Shown here piece after piece: positions 1-7,906 of a DNA stretch of 23,092 bases. Origin of the DNA: an uncultured Eubacteriales bacterium (GTDB lineage Bacteria; Bacillota; Clostridia; Christensenellales; CAG-917). The notes beneath the pieces were generated by a model. That model was not told where the DNA came from, searched no databases, and saw only the letters and a program-made list of their open reading frames with translations. The stretch covers positions 1-23,092 of the forward strand of contig URIX01000028.1 in assembly GCA_900547975.1 (NCBI GenBank), read 5' to 3'. Within the stretch, counting starts at the first letter, position 1; each line of letters begins with the position of its first letter. Made by a program: the position numbers and the translations under genes.

Positions 1-177
1 AGTGCCGACTTCCCCTCTTGCGAACGATGTGTAATCTTGCAGAGAAATGGCGCAAGTTTGAGCAATAGGGGAAAGCCCGAAGGGAAGGGGGTGATGTGTT
101 ATTTATGGTATACAACGGTCACTTTTGTAGAGAAAGAACATACCCGTGAAAAAGGGGGAAGTTTTAATTCGAAGTAT
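1..177. other. Left-edge segment without a recognised gene; possible folded RNA
   Basis: I see no convincing protein here. On the + strand, CTTGCG (17-22) can pair with CGCAAG (51-56), and the flanking CTTCCCCT (9-16) can pair with AGGGGAAAG (67-75) with one bulge, giving a nested stem. The G-rich stretch 81-91 could compete for the same C-rich arm. The pattern suggests the end of a structured RNA or leader cut by the window edge, but I could not match it to a known riboswitch, tmRNA, RNase P or SRP consensus. Confidence 0.25.
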
Positions 178-215
178 ATAAAAAAGCGGACACTCACATT
201 GAGTGTCCGCTTTTT
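178..215. terminator. Bidirectional intrinsic terminator of the antiporter gene
   Basis: A perfect 11-bp stem (186-196 with 200-210) closes a CAT loop. It has an A-run on its left and a T-run on its right, so it has U-tails on both strands. It lies just downstream of the antiporter stop codon and would end that leftward transcript, and also any rightward transcript entering from the window edge. Confidence 0.9.
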
Positions 216-228
216 GTTTTTTAGATTG

Positions 229-1539
229 TTAATTTTCTGGTGCAACAGTTTCCTCGCTCGTCGGTTCGTCGGGAATAAGGGGCGGGTTGATAGGCGTGTT
301 GCTCGGCGTATCGTTTGATTTGTCGTGCTTGTAGGTAAGTTTCAAAAGCAACGGCGTGAGAAGGGAAGACACGATAATCAATATCAGCACAAACGGCATA
401 ATCGACGCGTCTACGAGTCCGCTGTCAACGCCTTTTTGCGTGCAGACGAGTACGACTTCCGCTCTTGCCATCATACCGATACCCACGCGCAGGCTGTCCA
501 TAAACGAGTATCTGCAAATGAGTGAGCCGAGTCCGCAACCGAGCACTTTGCCCAACAGCCCGACGGCGATAAACGCAAAACCGAATCCTACGATTGTTGG
601 CGAAATTGCGCCGAAATCCGCGTTTATGCCTATGCTTGCAAAGAAAACAGGGGCGAAGATCATATAGTTGCTGACCTCGACTTTTCTGTCGATATAGCCG
701 GATTCCGAGAGGGTGGAAAGCATAATGCCCGCAACGTACGCGCCCGTGATGTCCGCAACGCCAAACCATTCTTCCGCGGCGTACGCAAAGAAGAAGCACA
801 TCGCAAAGCCTATGATGGGGATACGTCTATGGTGTTCGGGGTGGCGTTTGAGGTAGTGTTTGAGCAGCAAGTGCGCGACGATACCCACGCCGATTGCGGC
901 GGCGAAGAAGCCTATCATTTTTCCGATTGCGATACCGATTCCGTCGAGTCCGTTGCCTTTGTCGAGAGATATGAAAAGGGAAAGAAGAATGACTCCGATA
1001 ATATCGTCGAGGATTGCGGCGGCAACTATTGAAGTGCCGACTTTCGTGTTGAGTTTGCCGAGTTCTTTGAGGGCTGCGACGGTTATGCTGACGCTTGTTG
1101 CCGCCAAAATCGCGCCGTAAAAGAGATTGGTTATGACTTGGTGTTGAGACATATCCTTGAATCCGCCGTTAAATGCGCTCGCAACCAAAAATCCCAAGCC
1201 GAGAGGAAACAAAACGCCCAAAATCGTAATTAATACCGACGGAAGCCCGCTCGTTTTGAACTGTTTGAGGTCGGTTTCGAGTCCTGCCGAAAACATAATA
1301 AGGATAACGCCGATTTTTGCGAGGAAGGACAGACCCTCGAGGGTGTAATCGGTGAATACGTTTTGGTTGGGAATATACTTGATAAAACCGAGCAGTATGC
1401 CTGCAATCAGCATACCCACCACTTGCGGAAGCCCGATTTTCTTGCCTAAAAGCGAGAAAAGTTTGGTGCATAGAAGTATGAGCGCAAGCGGAAGCAGAAT
1501 TTCGAAATATGCGATTGCGGATAACGTTTGAGTGAACAT
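229..1539 (-). CDS. CPA2-family Na+/H+ (cation/proton) antiporter
   Basis: This 436-residue polytopic membrane protein belongs to the Na+/H+ exchanger family (PF00999; KefB/NapA-like). It has about a dozen hydrophobic segments, a glycine-rich first half (KIGLPQVVGMLIAG), and an ILDDIIG motif at residues 176-182. That Asp-Asp pair is the ion-binding signature of electrogenic CPA2 exchangers such as NapA. The short charged tail ending in PEN has no RCK/TrkA domain, so it is not a full KefB-type gated K+ efflux protein. The frame stays open upstream to 1797, but the start at 1539 is chosen because AGGAGG sits a few bases upstream (about 1544-1549) and a good promoter lies at 1639-1667. Likely role: monovalent cation and pH homeostasis at the plasma membrane. 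It is transcribed alone and ends at the 186-210 hairpin. The exact ion cannot be read from sequence. Confidence 0.9.
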   Translation of the reverse strand: MFTQTLSAIAYFEILLPLALILLCTKLFSLLGKKIGLPQVVGMLIAGILLGFIKYIPNQNVFTDYTLEGLSFLAKIGVILIMFSAGLETDLKQFKTSGLPSVLITILGVLFPLGLGFLVASAFNGGFKDMSQHQVITNLFYGAILAATSVSITVAALKELGKLNTKVGTSIVAAAILDDIIGVILLSLFISLDKGNGLDGIGIAIGKMIGFFAAAIGVGIVAHLLLKHYLKRHPEHHRRIPIIGFAMCFFFAYAAEEWFGVADITGAYVAGIMLSTLSESGYIDRKVEVSNYMIFAPVFFASIGINADFGAISPTIVGFGFAFIAVGLLGKVLGCGLGSLICRYSFMDSLRVGIGMMARAEVVLVCTQKGVDSGLVDASIMPFVLILIIVSSLLTPLLLKLTYKHDKSNDTPSNTPINPPLIPDEPTSEETVAPEN

Positions 1540-1638
1540 AGTCGCCTCCTTGTGTCGAATCGAGTGTTCGTTCGGCGCAACGTGGTTGTCGGGCGCGGAA
1601 ACTTGTCGTAGCGTGTGAGTTTCGTTCGCCAAATCAAT

Positions 1639-1667
1639 GTTATACGCTTTGTTTGAAATATAGTCAA
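1639..1667 (-). promoter_or_regulatory. Sigma-70-type promoter of the antiporter gene
   Basis: On the minus strand TTGACT (1662-1667) and TATAAC (1639-1644) are separated by exactly 17 bases. Transcription would start near 1632, giving a leader of about 90 nt before the start codon at 1539. Confidence 0.75.
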
Positions 1668-1743
1668 GCGAATTGAGAAAAATTAAAACAACCTTAAAAA
1701 TTGTGGTAAAAACCGCGCTCGACCGCAAAATATGGTTTTTAAT

Positions 1744-1772
1744 TTGACAATAAGGGTATATATTGATACAAT
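1744..1772 (+). promoter_or_regulatory. Near-consensus promoter of the membrane-protein/ABC/surface-protein operon
   Basis: TTGACA (1744-1749), a 17-base spacer and TACAAT (1767-1772) form a very strong housekeeping-type promoter. The start is predicted near 1779, about 75 nt upstream of the first gene. It is back-to-back with the antiporter promoter. Confidence 0.85.
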
Positions 1773-1784
1773 ACAAAAGAGTAT

Positions 1785-1798
1785 TGCGTACGCGCATA
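1785..1798 (+). repeat. 14-bp repeat TGCGTACGCGCATA, copy 1
   Basis: The same 14 bases recur at 2346-2359. This copy falls just inside the predicted 5' leader of the operon (about +6 to +19). The second copy is just upstream of the ABC ATPase gene, so the element may be a regulator- or RNA-level site shared by two positions in one operon. Confidence 0.55.
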
Positions 1799-1853
1799 CG
1801 GCGTATATACGTATGAATGTATGCACTCTAAAAACGCAAGACAAGAGGGAAGA

Positions 1854-2291
1854 ATGGACTTTTTGTCGTTTCTGACACACGCAGCGGATTATCTTGTAGG
1901 CTTTGCAAAAACGTTTGCAGGGCTGTTTGCCGCGCTTACCCTGTTTATGGTGGCAAAGTGTTTGCCGAATCGTATTAGCAGGTATTTTTCGGCGTGCGCC
2001 ACGACGGTGATTGCGGTTGCATTGCTTTGGGACTCTTTCCATCAATTCTCGTTTTTCACACTCAGGGCCGTTTTCGTCAACACGACGATTGCGTGCCTGA
2101 CGTTTTTGACGTTTTTGTTTTTCGTTTACATTGCAACCTACATTGCGCGAGGAAACGCGATACGCTCGTTCCAAAACGTACGCCGTGACATCAAGTGCGA
2201 CTCGCGCATAGTCAAAGGTTTTGCATTGAGAAACGGCGACATTTGCGCCTCGAACGCCTTTTTGAGCATTTCGCCCATTTGTATGCAATGA
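1854..2291 (+). CDS. Small integral membrane protein, unknown function
   Basis: The product is 145 residues with three strongly hydrophobic stretches (roughly residues 10-35, 44-62 and 68-98). They are followed by a short basic segment and a soluble tail with several cysteines. The start at 1854 is preferred over an in-frame ATG at 1821 because AGAGGGA lies directly before it. It is the first gene after the strong promoter at 1744-1772 and is separated by 109 bases from the ABC ATPase. Co-transcription with the transporter is likely but interrupted by hairpins. I do not recognise a family. It could be an accessory subunit of the downstream transporter or an unrelated small membrane protein. 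Confidence 0.7.
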   Translation: MDFLSFLTHAADYLVGFAKTFAGLFAALTLFMVAKCLPNRISRYFSACATTVIAVALLWDSFHQFSFFTLRAVFVNTTIACLTFLTFLFFVYIATYIARGNAIRSFQNVRRDIKCDSRIVKGFALRNGDICASNAFLSISPICMQ

Positions 2292-2310
2292 CATTTAAGA
2301 ACTTTTGGCG

Positions 2311-2376
2311 GCAAGCGTATTCTCGCTTGCGCTTTTGCGCGCGTATGCGTACGCGCATAAAAGGGGTGTATGCCCC
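2311..2376 (+). promoter_or_regulatory. Three consecutive hairpins between the membrane protein and ABC ATPase genes
   Basis: GCAAGCG (2311-2317) pairs with CGCTTGC (2324-2330) and is followed by GCTTTT. GCGCGTA (2339-2345) pairs with TACGCGC (2350-2356). GGGG (2363-2366) pairs with CCCC (2373-2376). The first could act as a weak terminator or processing site that sets gene ratios; the others may stabilise the downstream mRNA. The middle hairpin contains most of copy 2 of the 14-bp repeat. Confidence 0.5.
2346..2359 (+). repeat. 14-bp repeat TGCGTACGCGCATA, copy 2
   Basis: Exact copy of 1785-1798, 42 bases upstream of the ABC ATPase start codon, forming the loop and 3' arm of a GC-rich hairpin. 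Confidence 0.55.
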
Positions 2377-2400
2377 AAAAACTCAAAGGAGAATATTTTT

Positions 2401-3222
2401 ATGCTTAAAGTAGAACACTTGAAAAAAACTTACCCAAAGAGCGACAGAGTCGCGGTTGACGATATATCTTTTGAATTGCGCCCGGGCGAAATCTTCGGCT
2501 TTCTCGGACAGAACGGCGCCGGCAAATCCACAACGATAAAGTGCCTCACGGGCATACTGCCTTTCGACAGCGGCACGATAACCATCTGCGGTCACGACAT
2601 CGTGAAAGAGCCGATAAAAGCCAAGATGGAAATGGGTTACGTTCCCGACAACCATTCCGTTTACGAACGCCTTACGGGCAGGGAATACGTCAACTACGTT
2701 GCCGACCTTTACAAAGTTCCGGCACTCGTGCGCACCGAGCGTATCGACCGCTTTTCCAAACTTTTCAAACTCGAAAACGCGATAGACAGACAAATCAAGT
2801 CTTATTCGCACGGTATGAAACAAAAGATTTGTATCATCGCCGCGCTTATTCACGACCCGAAACTTTGGGTGCTCGACGAACCTATGATGGGTCTCGACCC
2901 GCAATCGACTGCGGAAATCATCTCGTATATGAGAGAACATTGCGCAAAGGGCAACACGGTTTTCTTCTCAAGTCACAACCTCGACCTCGTGAAGAAACTC
3001 TGCCACAGGGCCGCAATCGTCAACGACGGACATCTCATCGACATAATCGACCTTGCGGGCAACGACGCGAACAAGGCGAACCTCGAAGAAACGTTCTTCC
3101 GCGTAACGGGAACGTATGAGGAAAGACTTTTTGAGGACTATATCGCGCAAGAGAGCGCGGATATGCGCCCGCCTATGCCGCCTCAAAACGATGACGAAAT
3201 CGTCGTCGAGGAGGAAAAGTGA
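2401..3222 (+). CDS. ABC transporter ATP-binding protein (ABC-2 / drug-polysaccharide exporter type)
   Basis: This 273-residue nucleotide-binding subunit carries Walker A GQNGAGKS (36-43), an ABC signature YSHGMKQK (135-142) and Walker B LWVLDEP (155-161). The SHGMKQ variant and the ALIHDP and HNLDLVKKLC stretches are typical of exporter ATPases paired with ABC-2 permeases (CcmA-type). The acidic C-terminal tail (residues about 235-273, ending EEEK) is extra to the catalytic core. The start has AAAGGAG upstream (about 2385-2391). Its stop overlaps the permease start by one base (TGATG), which indicates translational coupling and a stoichiometric complex. It should sit on the cytoplasmic face and drive the permease encoded next. 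The substrate is unknown. The two giant surface proteins downstream are the obvious candidate partners or cargo. Confidence 0.92.
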   Translation: MLKVEHLKKTYPKSDRVAVDDISFELRPGEIFGFLGQNGAGKSTTIKCLTGILPFDSGTITICGHDIVKEPIKAKMEMGYVPDNHSVYERLTGREYVNYVADLYKVPALVRTERIDRFSKLFKLENAIDRQIKSYSHGMKQKICIIAALIHDPKLWVLDEPMMGLDPQSTAEIISYMREHCAKGNTVFFSSHNLDLVKKLCHRAAIVNDGHLIDIIDLAGNDANKANLEETFFRVTGTYEERLFEDYIAQESADMRPPMPPQNDDEIVVEEEK

Positions 3223-4928
3223 TGGAAAAAACCGCATTTTCTATGCAAAGCGTGAAAACGCTTTTCAGACTCGACCTCAAATCGAGATACGGCATATCGC
3301 AGAGTACCGGACTGTTGAAAAAACTCGCGCAAGCGGGCAATTCGCTGTTCTTTATCCTCGTTTACGCCGTGCTCGTGACGGGCATATATTATTTGAGCAA
3401 CGTGTTCGTGACCCGTTCGGGTTTGCGTATCGAATTTTTGGTCATCATCGCGACGTTTACGATTGCGCTCGCAACCATAATTTCGACGAGTACGGTCATT
3501 AAAAACCTATATCAGAACGGCGACAACGAAATGCTGTTGCGCTTTCCCGTCAGCGGCAAAGAGATTCTTGTTGCGAAATCCATTTATTGCTATTTGCACA
3601 ATCTCGTCACTTGCTTGCTCACTATGCTTCCGTTCTACATCTCGTTCGGAATCGTGACGCACGCAAGCGTCGGCGACTACTTTGCGTATATAGGAATTGT
3701 GCTTTTGAGCACGCTTTTGCCGTTTTTTATCGCAAACATAATCGCCGTGCCCGTTATGAAGGTGCTCAATCTTGTCAAGGATCAGTTTCTTTTGGTGCTG
3801 ATTTTCACGATTATCGTGATTTGCGCGGTGTTCGTGCTTTACCTTGTGTCCCTCAGCAATATTTTGAAATATCTCAAAGATTCCAATCAAACGATTTTTT
3901 CTGCGGATATGATTGCAAGATACAAGCACTTTGCGCAAAACGCATATCCGTTCAACTGGTATGCGGAAATCGTAAACGGAAGAAAATACGCGGGACTTTC
4001 AAACGGTCAATACGCATTGAGATTCCTTTATATGTTCCTCGTCAACGTAGCGTTCGGCGTGGGTGCGTACTTCGTGACTACGAGAGAGTACTACAAAACC
4101 ATTCTTTACGGAATCGAAACTCAAAAGGCTTCCTTCAAAAAGAAAATCAAAGACGTGCGTCGTCCCGTGTGGTATGCGCTTTTCAGACGTGAGTTCTATC
4201 TCATTTTGAGAAGTTTCAACTATTCCTTCCAGTACTTCGCAATGGCGTGCGCCGCTCCCGTAATGGTGTTTTTCTGCAACAGACTCGCCGCCACTATGGG
4301 TACGGAAAGCGTGGGCGCGAGCATTATGCCCGGTCTTACGCTTATGGTTATCGTCATATTCGTTACGATTATCGTGTCGTTTGCTTCGACCTGCATATCG
4401 AGGGAAGGCAACTGCTTCTACCACACGAAGATAATACCCGTAAGTTACACCAATCAGATTCTTGTCAAGTTCTTGCTGTACACAATGACGGGTTCGCTTT
4501 CGGTTGCGCTTTCTTGTGCGGTTTCGGGCGGATACTACACAAGCGAGGCGGGCGGGCATCTGCTTACGCCGCTTGACGTGGGCGCGATTTTCGGCATTGC
4601 GGAAATGTTTGTTCTGACCCTCACTTGCCTCAGTATGATTGCGGACATCAAGTCCCCGACGTTCAACGTTTCGGGCGACGGCGAACTCGTGGCGGCAAAC
4701 AAAAACGTCGCTCTCGCACTCATCGTCGGCATCGTGGCGGCAATCGCATACGGTCTTTTCACTATGTTGTTCAGTTTCTTCCCGTTCTCGATAGGCGGTG
4801 TGCAAATCGGCGGGAATATGAGCGCAATATACCTCTGTTTGACCATCTTAACGCTTATGTTGCTTGCAGGCTCGCTTGCAGGACTTTTCGTCAACCTCAA
4901 CAAGCGTTATCAAAAAATAATTCCGTAA
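3222..4928 (+). CDS. ABC transporter permease, large ABC-2-like integral membrane protein
   Basis: This 568-residue polytopic protein begins with an amphipathic cytoplasmic segment (about 35 residues, FSMQSVKTLFRLDLKSRYG). Hydrophobic helices are grouped in two halves, roughly residues 40-240 and 330-560. The halves are separated by a charged loop that contains an aromatic-rich RREFYLILRSFNYSF motif, where the second half seems to begin. The layout resembles fused or duplicated ABC-2 exporter permeases rather than importer permeases; no EAA loop is visible. The ATG at 3222 overlaps the ATPase stop, with GAGGAGG a few bases upstream. An in-frame GTG lies directly before it (3219) but is less likely. 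The gene ends 18 bases before the first giant surface protein gene, so all are probably one transcript. Substrate not assignable. Confidence 0.88.
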   Translation: MEKTAFSMQSVKTLFRLDLKSRYGISQSTGLLKKLAQAGNSLFFILVYAVLVTGIYYLSNVFVTRSGLRIEFLVIIATFTIALATIISTSTVIKNLYQNGDNEMLLRFPVSGKEILVAKSIYCYLHNLVTCLLTMLPFYISFGIVTHASVGDYFAYIGIVLLSTLLPFFIANIIAVPVMKVLNLVKDQFLLVLIFTIIVICAVFVLYLVSLSNILKYLKDSNQTIFSADMIARYKHFAQNAYPFNWYAEIVNGRKYAGLSNGQYALRFLYMFLVNVAFGVGAYFVTTREYYKTILYGIETQKASFKKKIKDVRRPVWYALFRREFYLILRSFNYSFQYFAMACAAPVMVFFCNRLAATMGTESVGASIMPGLTLMVIVIFVTIIVSFASTCISREGNCFYHTKIIPVSYTNQILVKFLLYTMTGSLSVALSCAVSGGYYTSEAGGHLLTPLDVGAIFGIAEMFVLTLTCLSMIADIKSPTFNVSGDGELVAANKNVALALIVGIVAAIAYGLFTMLFSFFPFSIGGVQIGGNMSAIYLCLTILTLMLLAGSLAGLFVNLNKRYQKIIP

Positions 4929-4946
4929 GGAAAGGAAATTCGCATT

Positions 4947-7880
4947 ATGAAAAAAGTGATGATAGGTATACTTATTCTTATACCGATTATTATTCTTCTC
5001 GTCGTCGCGATGGTTTCCTCGATCGTTTCGGCGCAAGCGCATATTGCGGTTGAAAATATAGAATTAAAGTATAAGGATTCGGACAATACCATATATGAAC
5101 TTCCGCTAAATCTCGAAAACGTAGCGGGCAAAGTGATAAATCTCAAAGATTATCTCAACGTCGTCGTTTCCCCTCAAAAGGCGAACAACTACACCATAGA
5201 GTGGAAGATTTCGGGCGATATAACCTACACCGACAGCGAGTATGAGAACAAATACAATCAGTACAAAAACAATCCGTCGTCGAGCGCGAAAGTGTGGCCG
5301 GCGGCAACCTTTGTCGACGAAAACGGAAACGAAACGGCATCCAACACGTCCGGCAAAATGGTCATCGCATCGTATTGCACGTTTACGGTGCAGGTGGTTG
5401 CCGAAAACGTTAGCAAAACTCTCAGCGTAAAAGTGGTCGGCTACGACGTAAACCGCGTGGAAGTGCGCGCGCAGAGCGGCGAAGGCAAACTCTCGATAGG
5501 CGAATCGGTGCGCTTTGTCCCTTCTTACACGCCGATTGACAGTATCGTCAACGACAGCGAGTGGACGAGTTCGGATTCACAAGTGGCAATCGTCGACCAA
5601 AACGGCGTCGTAACGGGCGTAGGCGAGGGCAAAGCGGTCATATCTCACGGCGCAAGCGTGTTCTCGACAGGCGCAAAGGTCTACGGCACTTGCGAAGTCG
5701 AAGTCAGCGCAAACGGCGCAAGCGTGCGCTACGGAAGCAGAGTCGTTACGAGCAAATCTATTCTTACGCTTTCCGAACTCGGAATAAGCGGCGAGGCAGT
5801 CGCAGTCAGCGGTTGCACGATTGAAAACGGCAAAGTTACAATAACCGCAAACAAGGCGGTTTTGAGCGTGAACGGCAAGAACTTTGAAATAGAGAAGTGC
5901 GGTCCGGACGAAATTGCCATAAACAACAAAGAATTTTACGAATACAGCGACGACGGCTATGTTCTGGCAGTGGGCGAGCATACGCTCAAACTGTCGGCGA
6001 TTTGGGCGGATATGACCAACGAAACAGTTTTGACAAACATTTCGTGGAAGTCCGACAACGAAAGCGTTGCGACCGTCAATGAAAAAGGCGAAGTCAAAGG
6101 CGTTTCGAGCGGTCTTGCAACCATAACGGCAACCGCAAACGGAAAGAGCGTGAGCGTGACGATAAACGTCCAAAACAAACTCGCTTCCGTGCAACTTCGC
6201 ACCTCGCAAGCCTCGCTTGCGGTCGGTCTTGCAAGAGAAACGGTGTTCGCAAGCCAAAGATTCCTCAATCCCACGAGCGTAAGAAGCGACGATACGAAGA
6301 TTGCAAACAGCACGCACATCGTCGTTCAGGGCGAGCCTGAAAACGCAACCGACGAAGAACTCGATTTGTTCTATTCCGCCTTCAACTTCGAAGTGGTCGA
6401 GGGCGGCGAATATGCGCATTTCGACGAAACCGTTCGCAACAAACTCGTTTTCAGCGACGACGGCAAGGCTCTTGAAGGCAAGGGTAAACAAAGCATAAAA
6501 GTCAGAGTGAGCGCAAAATATCCCAAGTACGAGGGGATGAGCAAATTCACCACCCAAGAAGTCACAATTAACGCAATATTCGGCGTTGCGGTATCTTCCG
6601 TTGCCGAAATCGAAGTTGCGTCAAGGAATCAGCGCGCCTACGCAGAGGCGGAAGACAATATCGTTCCTTCCCAAATCAGGCACGAGTTTACCAACGATTA
6701 CGACTCGAGCGTCTACCGCGTGCGTACGAATCCGTCGTCAAAATCGACGTATGCGATTTGCTTCGAGGGCAACGTCGCGTATACGATTGCAGAGCAGGGC
6801 GAACATCTTGTTGGTCCCGATGACCGACTCAATTTCTACGGAGACGTGTACGGCAACAACTTTATGCTGTCCACCGAAACCAACCAACTCGACGAAAACA
6901 CCAAAATAATGCGTATATCGTGGTCGAACGTCACGATGTCAAACCTTATTTTGCGTGCCAACAATTTCAAAAAAGACGATACGGAAAGCAATCTCGAAAG
7001 TGCGCAAGGCGCGCTTGAAAAAGCAGAAGACACCAAAGATTTCACGGGTATTTTGGGTATAGTCGGCAGTCACGTAAACTGGAACACATATCGTCTTGAA
7101 AACGTCAGATTGGAATATTGTATTTTTGAAAACGCAAAACAAGCGATTGATGTCAACAATTCCGACGCAACGTTTGACGGTTGCATAATCAGAAACCTCA
7201 ACTTTATAGGGCTCAACACCCATTGCCGTATGAACAGCGAAGGCGAGGTGTTCTATCCGTACTATTCGCACTTGAACTTGAACAACATAGTGTTTTCCAA
7301 CACGCTGGGTTCGGTTGCGGTCGTCAACTACGAGAACTATTCGACAAAAGGAAAAGCCACCGATTACCGCTTTGCCGCCACCGCAGAGGCAAACGACAAG
7401 TGGTTTATGGACAACTTCTATGCAAACGGCATAAACTTCATCCTCAATCAAACGGGCTTTATCGACGCATACAACTGGCAACCCGTTTCGAGCGCGAAGA
7501 TTATCGACGCCGGCGATTATACCGAGTTGGTTTCACAAGCAAGCGACACGGTTATGAGGACCAACTCGTTCTTCGAACCTCGCAGAATCATCGATTCAAA
7601 CGATGCGTGCTGGATTCATATCGCTTTCATTTCGGTCGGCGTTACGAACAACCTCAGCGTCGAAAAGGTATACAGCCAAATCACAACGCAAGACAAGCGT
7701 CTTTCCTACATCAATACGTCGGATATGCAAGTGGAAAGCACCAACCCCGTGTATAAACTCGGCGAGCAGGTGCTCAAAAAAGTGTCGGCGGGTATTTGGG
7801 GTTACGATAACAAGCAGAATATACAACCCACGACGACGTATCAGGTCAACGACGCCCTCATCGAGAGGTTGCATAAGTGA
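4947..7880 (+). CDS. Large Big_2/Ig-like surface protein with beta-helix-like C-terminal half (paralogue A)
   Basis: This 977-residue protein starts with a long hydrophobic helix (residues 5-30) ending in SAQA|HIAVE, which could be a signal peptide (AQA site) or an uncleaved anchor. Residues about 165-255 and 335-410 read as bacterial Ig-like Big_2 domains; the second has the hallmark SDNESVATVN followed by GEVKGVSSGLATITA. Residues about 625-800 contain short recurring strands with asparagine turns (NVTMSNLILRANN, LENVRLEYCIFEN, ATFDGCIIRN, LNLNNIVFSN). These are typical of right-handed parallel beta-helix (pectate-lyase-like) folds, though no catalytic motif is evident. There is no LPXTG sorting signal or C-terminal anchor. 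AAGGAAAGGAAA precedes the start. It lies 18 bases after the permease and 26 bases before its paralogue. Probable role: extracytoplasmic binding or scaffold protein; a carbohydrate-active function is possible but not shown. Confidence 0.85.
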   Translation: MKKVMIGILILIPIIILLVVAMVSSIVSAQAHIAVENIELKYKDSDNTIYELPLNLENVAGKVINLKDYLNVVVSPQKANNYTIEWKISGDITYTDSEYENKYNQYKNNPSSSAKVWPAATFVDENGNETASNTSGKMVIASYCTFTVQVVAENVSKTLSVKVVGYDVNRVEVRAQSGEGKLSIGESVRFVPSYTPIDSIVNDSEWTSSDSQVAIVDQNGVVTGVGEGKAVISHGASVFSTGAKVYGTCEVEVSANGASVRYGSRVVTSKSILTLSELGISGEAVAVSGCTIENGKVTITANKAVLSVNGKNFEIEKCGPDEIAINNKEFYEYSDDGYVLAVGEHTLKLSAIWADMTNETVLTNISWKSDNESVATVNEKGEVKGVSSGLATITATANGKSVSVTINVQNKLASVQLRTSQASLAVGLARETVFASQRFLNPTSVRSDDTKIANSTHIVVQGEPENATDEELDLFYSAFNFEVVEGGEYAHFDETVRNKLVFSDDGKALEGKGKQSIKVRVSAKYPKYEGMSKFTTQEVTINAIFGVAVSSVAEIEVASRNQRAYAEAEDNIVPSQIRHEFTNDYDSSVYRVRTNPSSKSTYAICFEGNVAYTIAEQGEHLVGPDDRLNFYGDVYGNNFMLSTETNQLDENTKIMRISWSNVTMSNLILRANNFKKDDTESNLESAQGALEKAEDTKDFTGILGIVGSHVNWNTYRLENVRLEYCIFENAKQAIDVNNSDATFDGCIIRNLNFIGLNTHCRMNSEGEVFYPYYSHLNLNNIVFSNTLGSVAVVNYENYSTKGKATDYRFAATAEANDKWFMDNFYANGINFILNQTGFIDAYNWQPVSSAKIIDAGDYTELVSQASDTVMRTNSFFEPRRIIDSNDACWIHIAFISVGVTNNLSVEKVYSQITTQDKRLSYINTSDMQVESTNPVYKLGEQVLKKVSAGIWGYDNKQNIQPTTTYQVNDALIERLHK

Positions 7881-7906
7881 TATTGTCGAATTGTAAAGGA
7901 TAAACT

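Noticed and set aside
1683..2294. Minus-strand 203-codon frame across the divergent promoter region and the small membrane protein gene
   Set aside because: It is very Arg/Lys/Cys-rich, covers two strong promoters and has no ribosome site; the + strand membrane protein explains the region better.
3999..4805. Minus-strand open frame of 268 codons inside the permease gene
   Set aside because: It is an antisense shadow, His/Arg/Glu-rich with no hydrophobic core pattern; the + strand permease has clear membrane helices, operon spacing and a ribosome site.
5577..6557. Long minus-strand open frame of 326 codons inside the first surface protein gene
   Set aside because: It is antisense to a well-supported gene, has low-complexity Phe/Cys/Arg-rich composition from reversed codon bias, and lacks a ribosome site.
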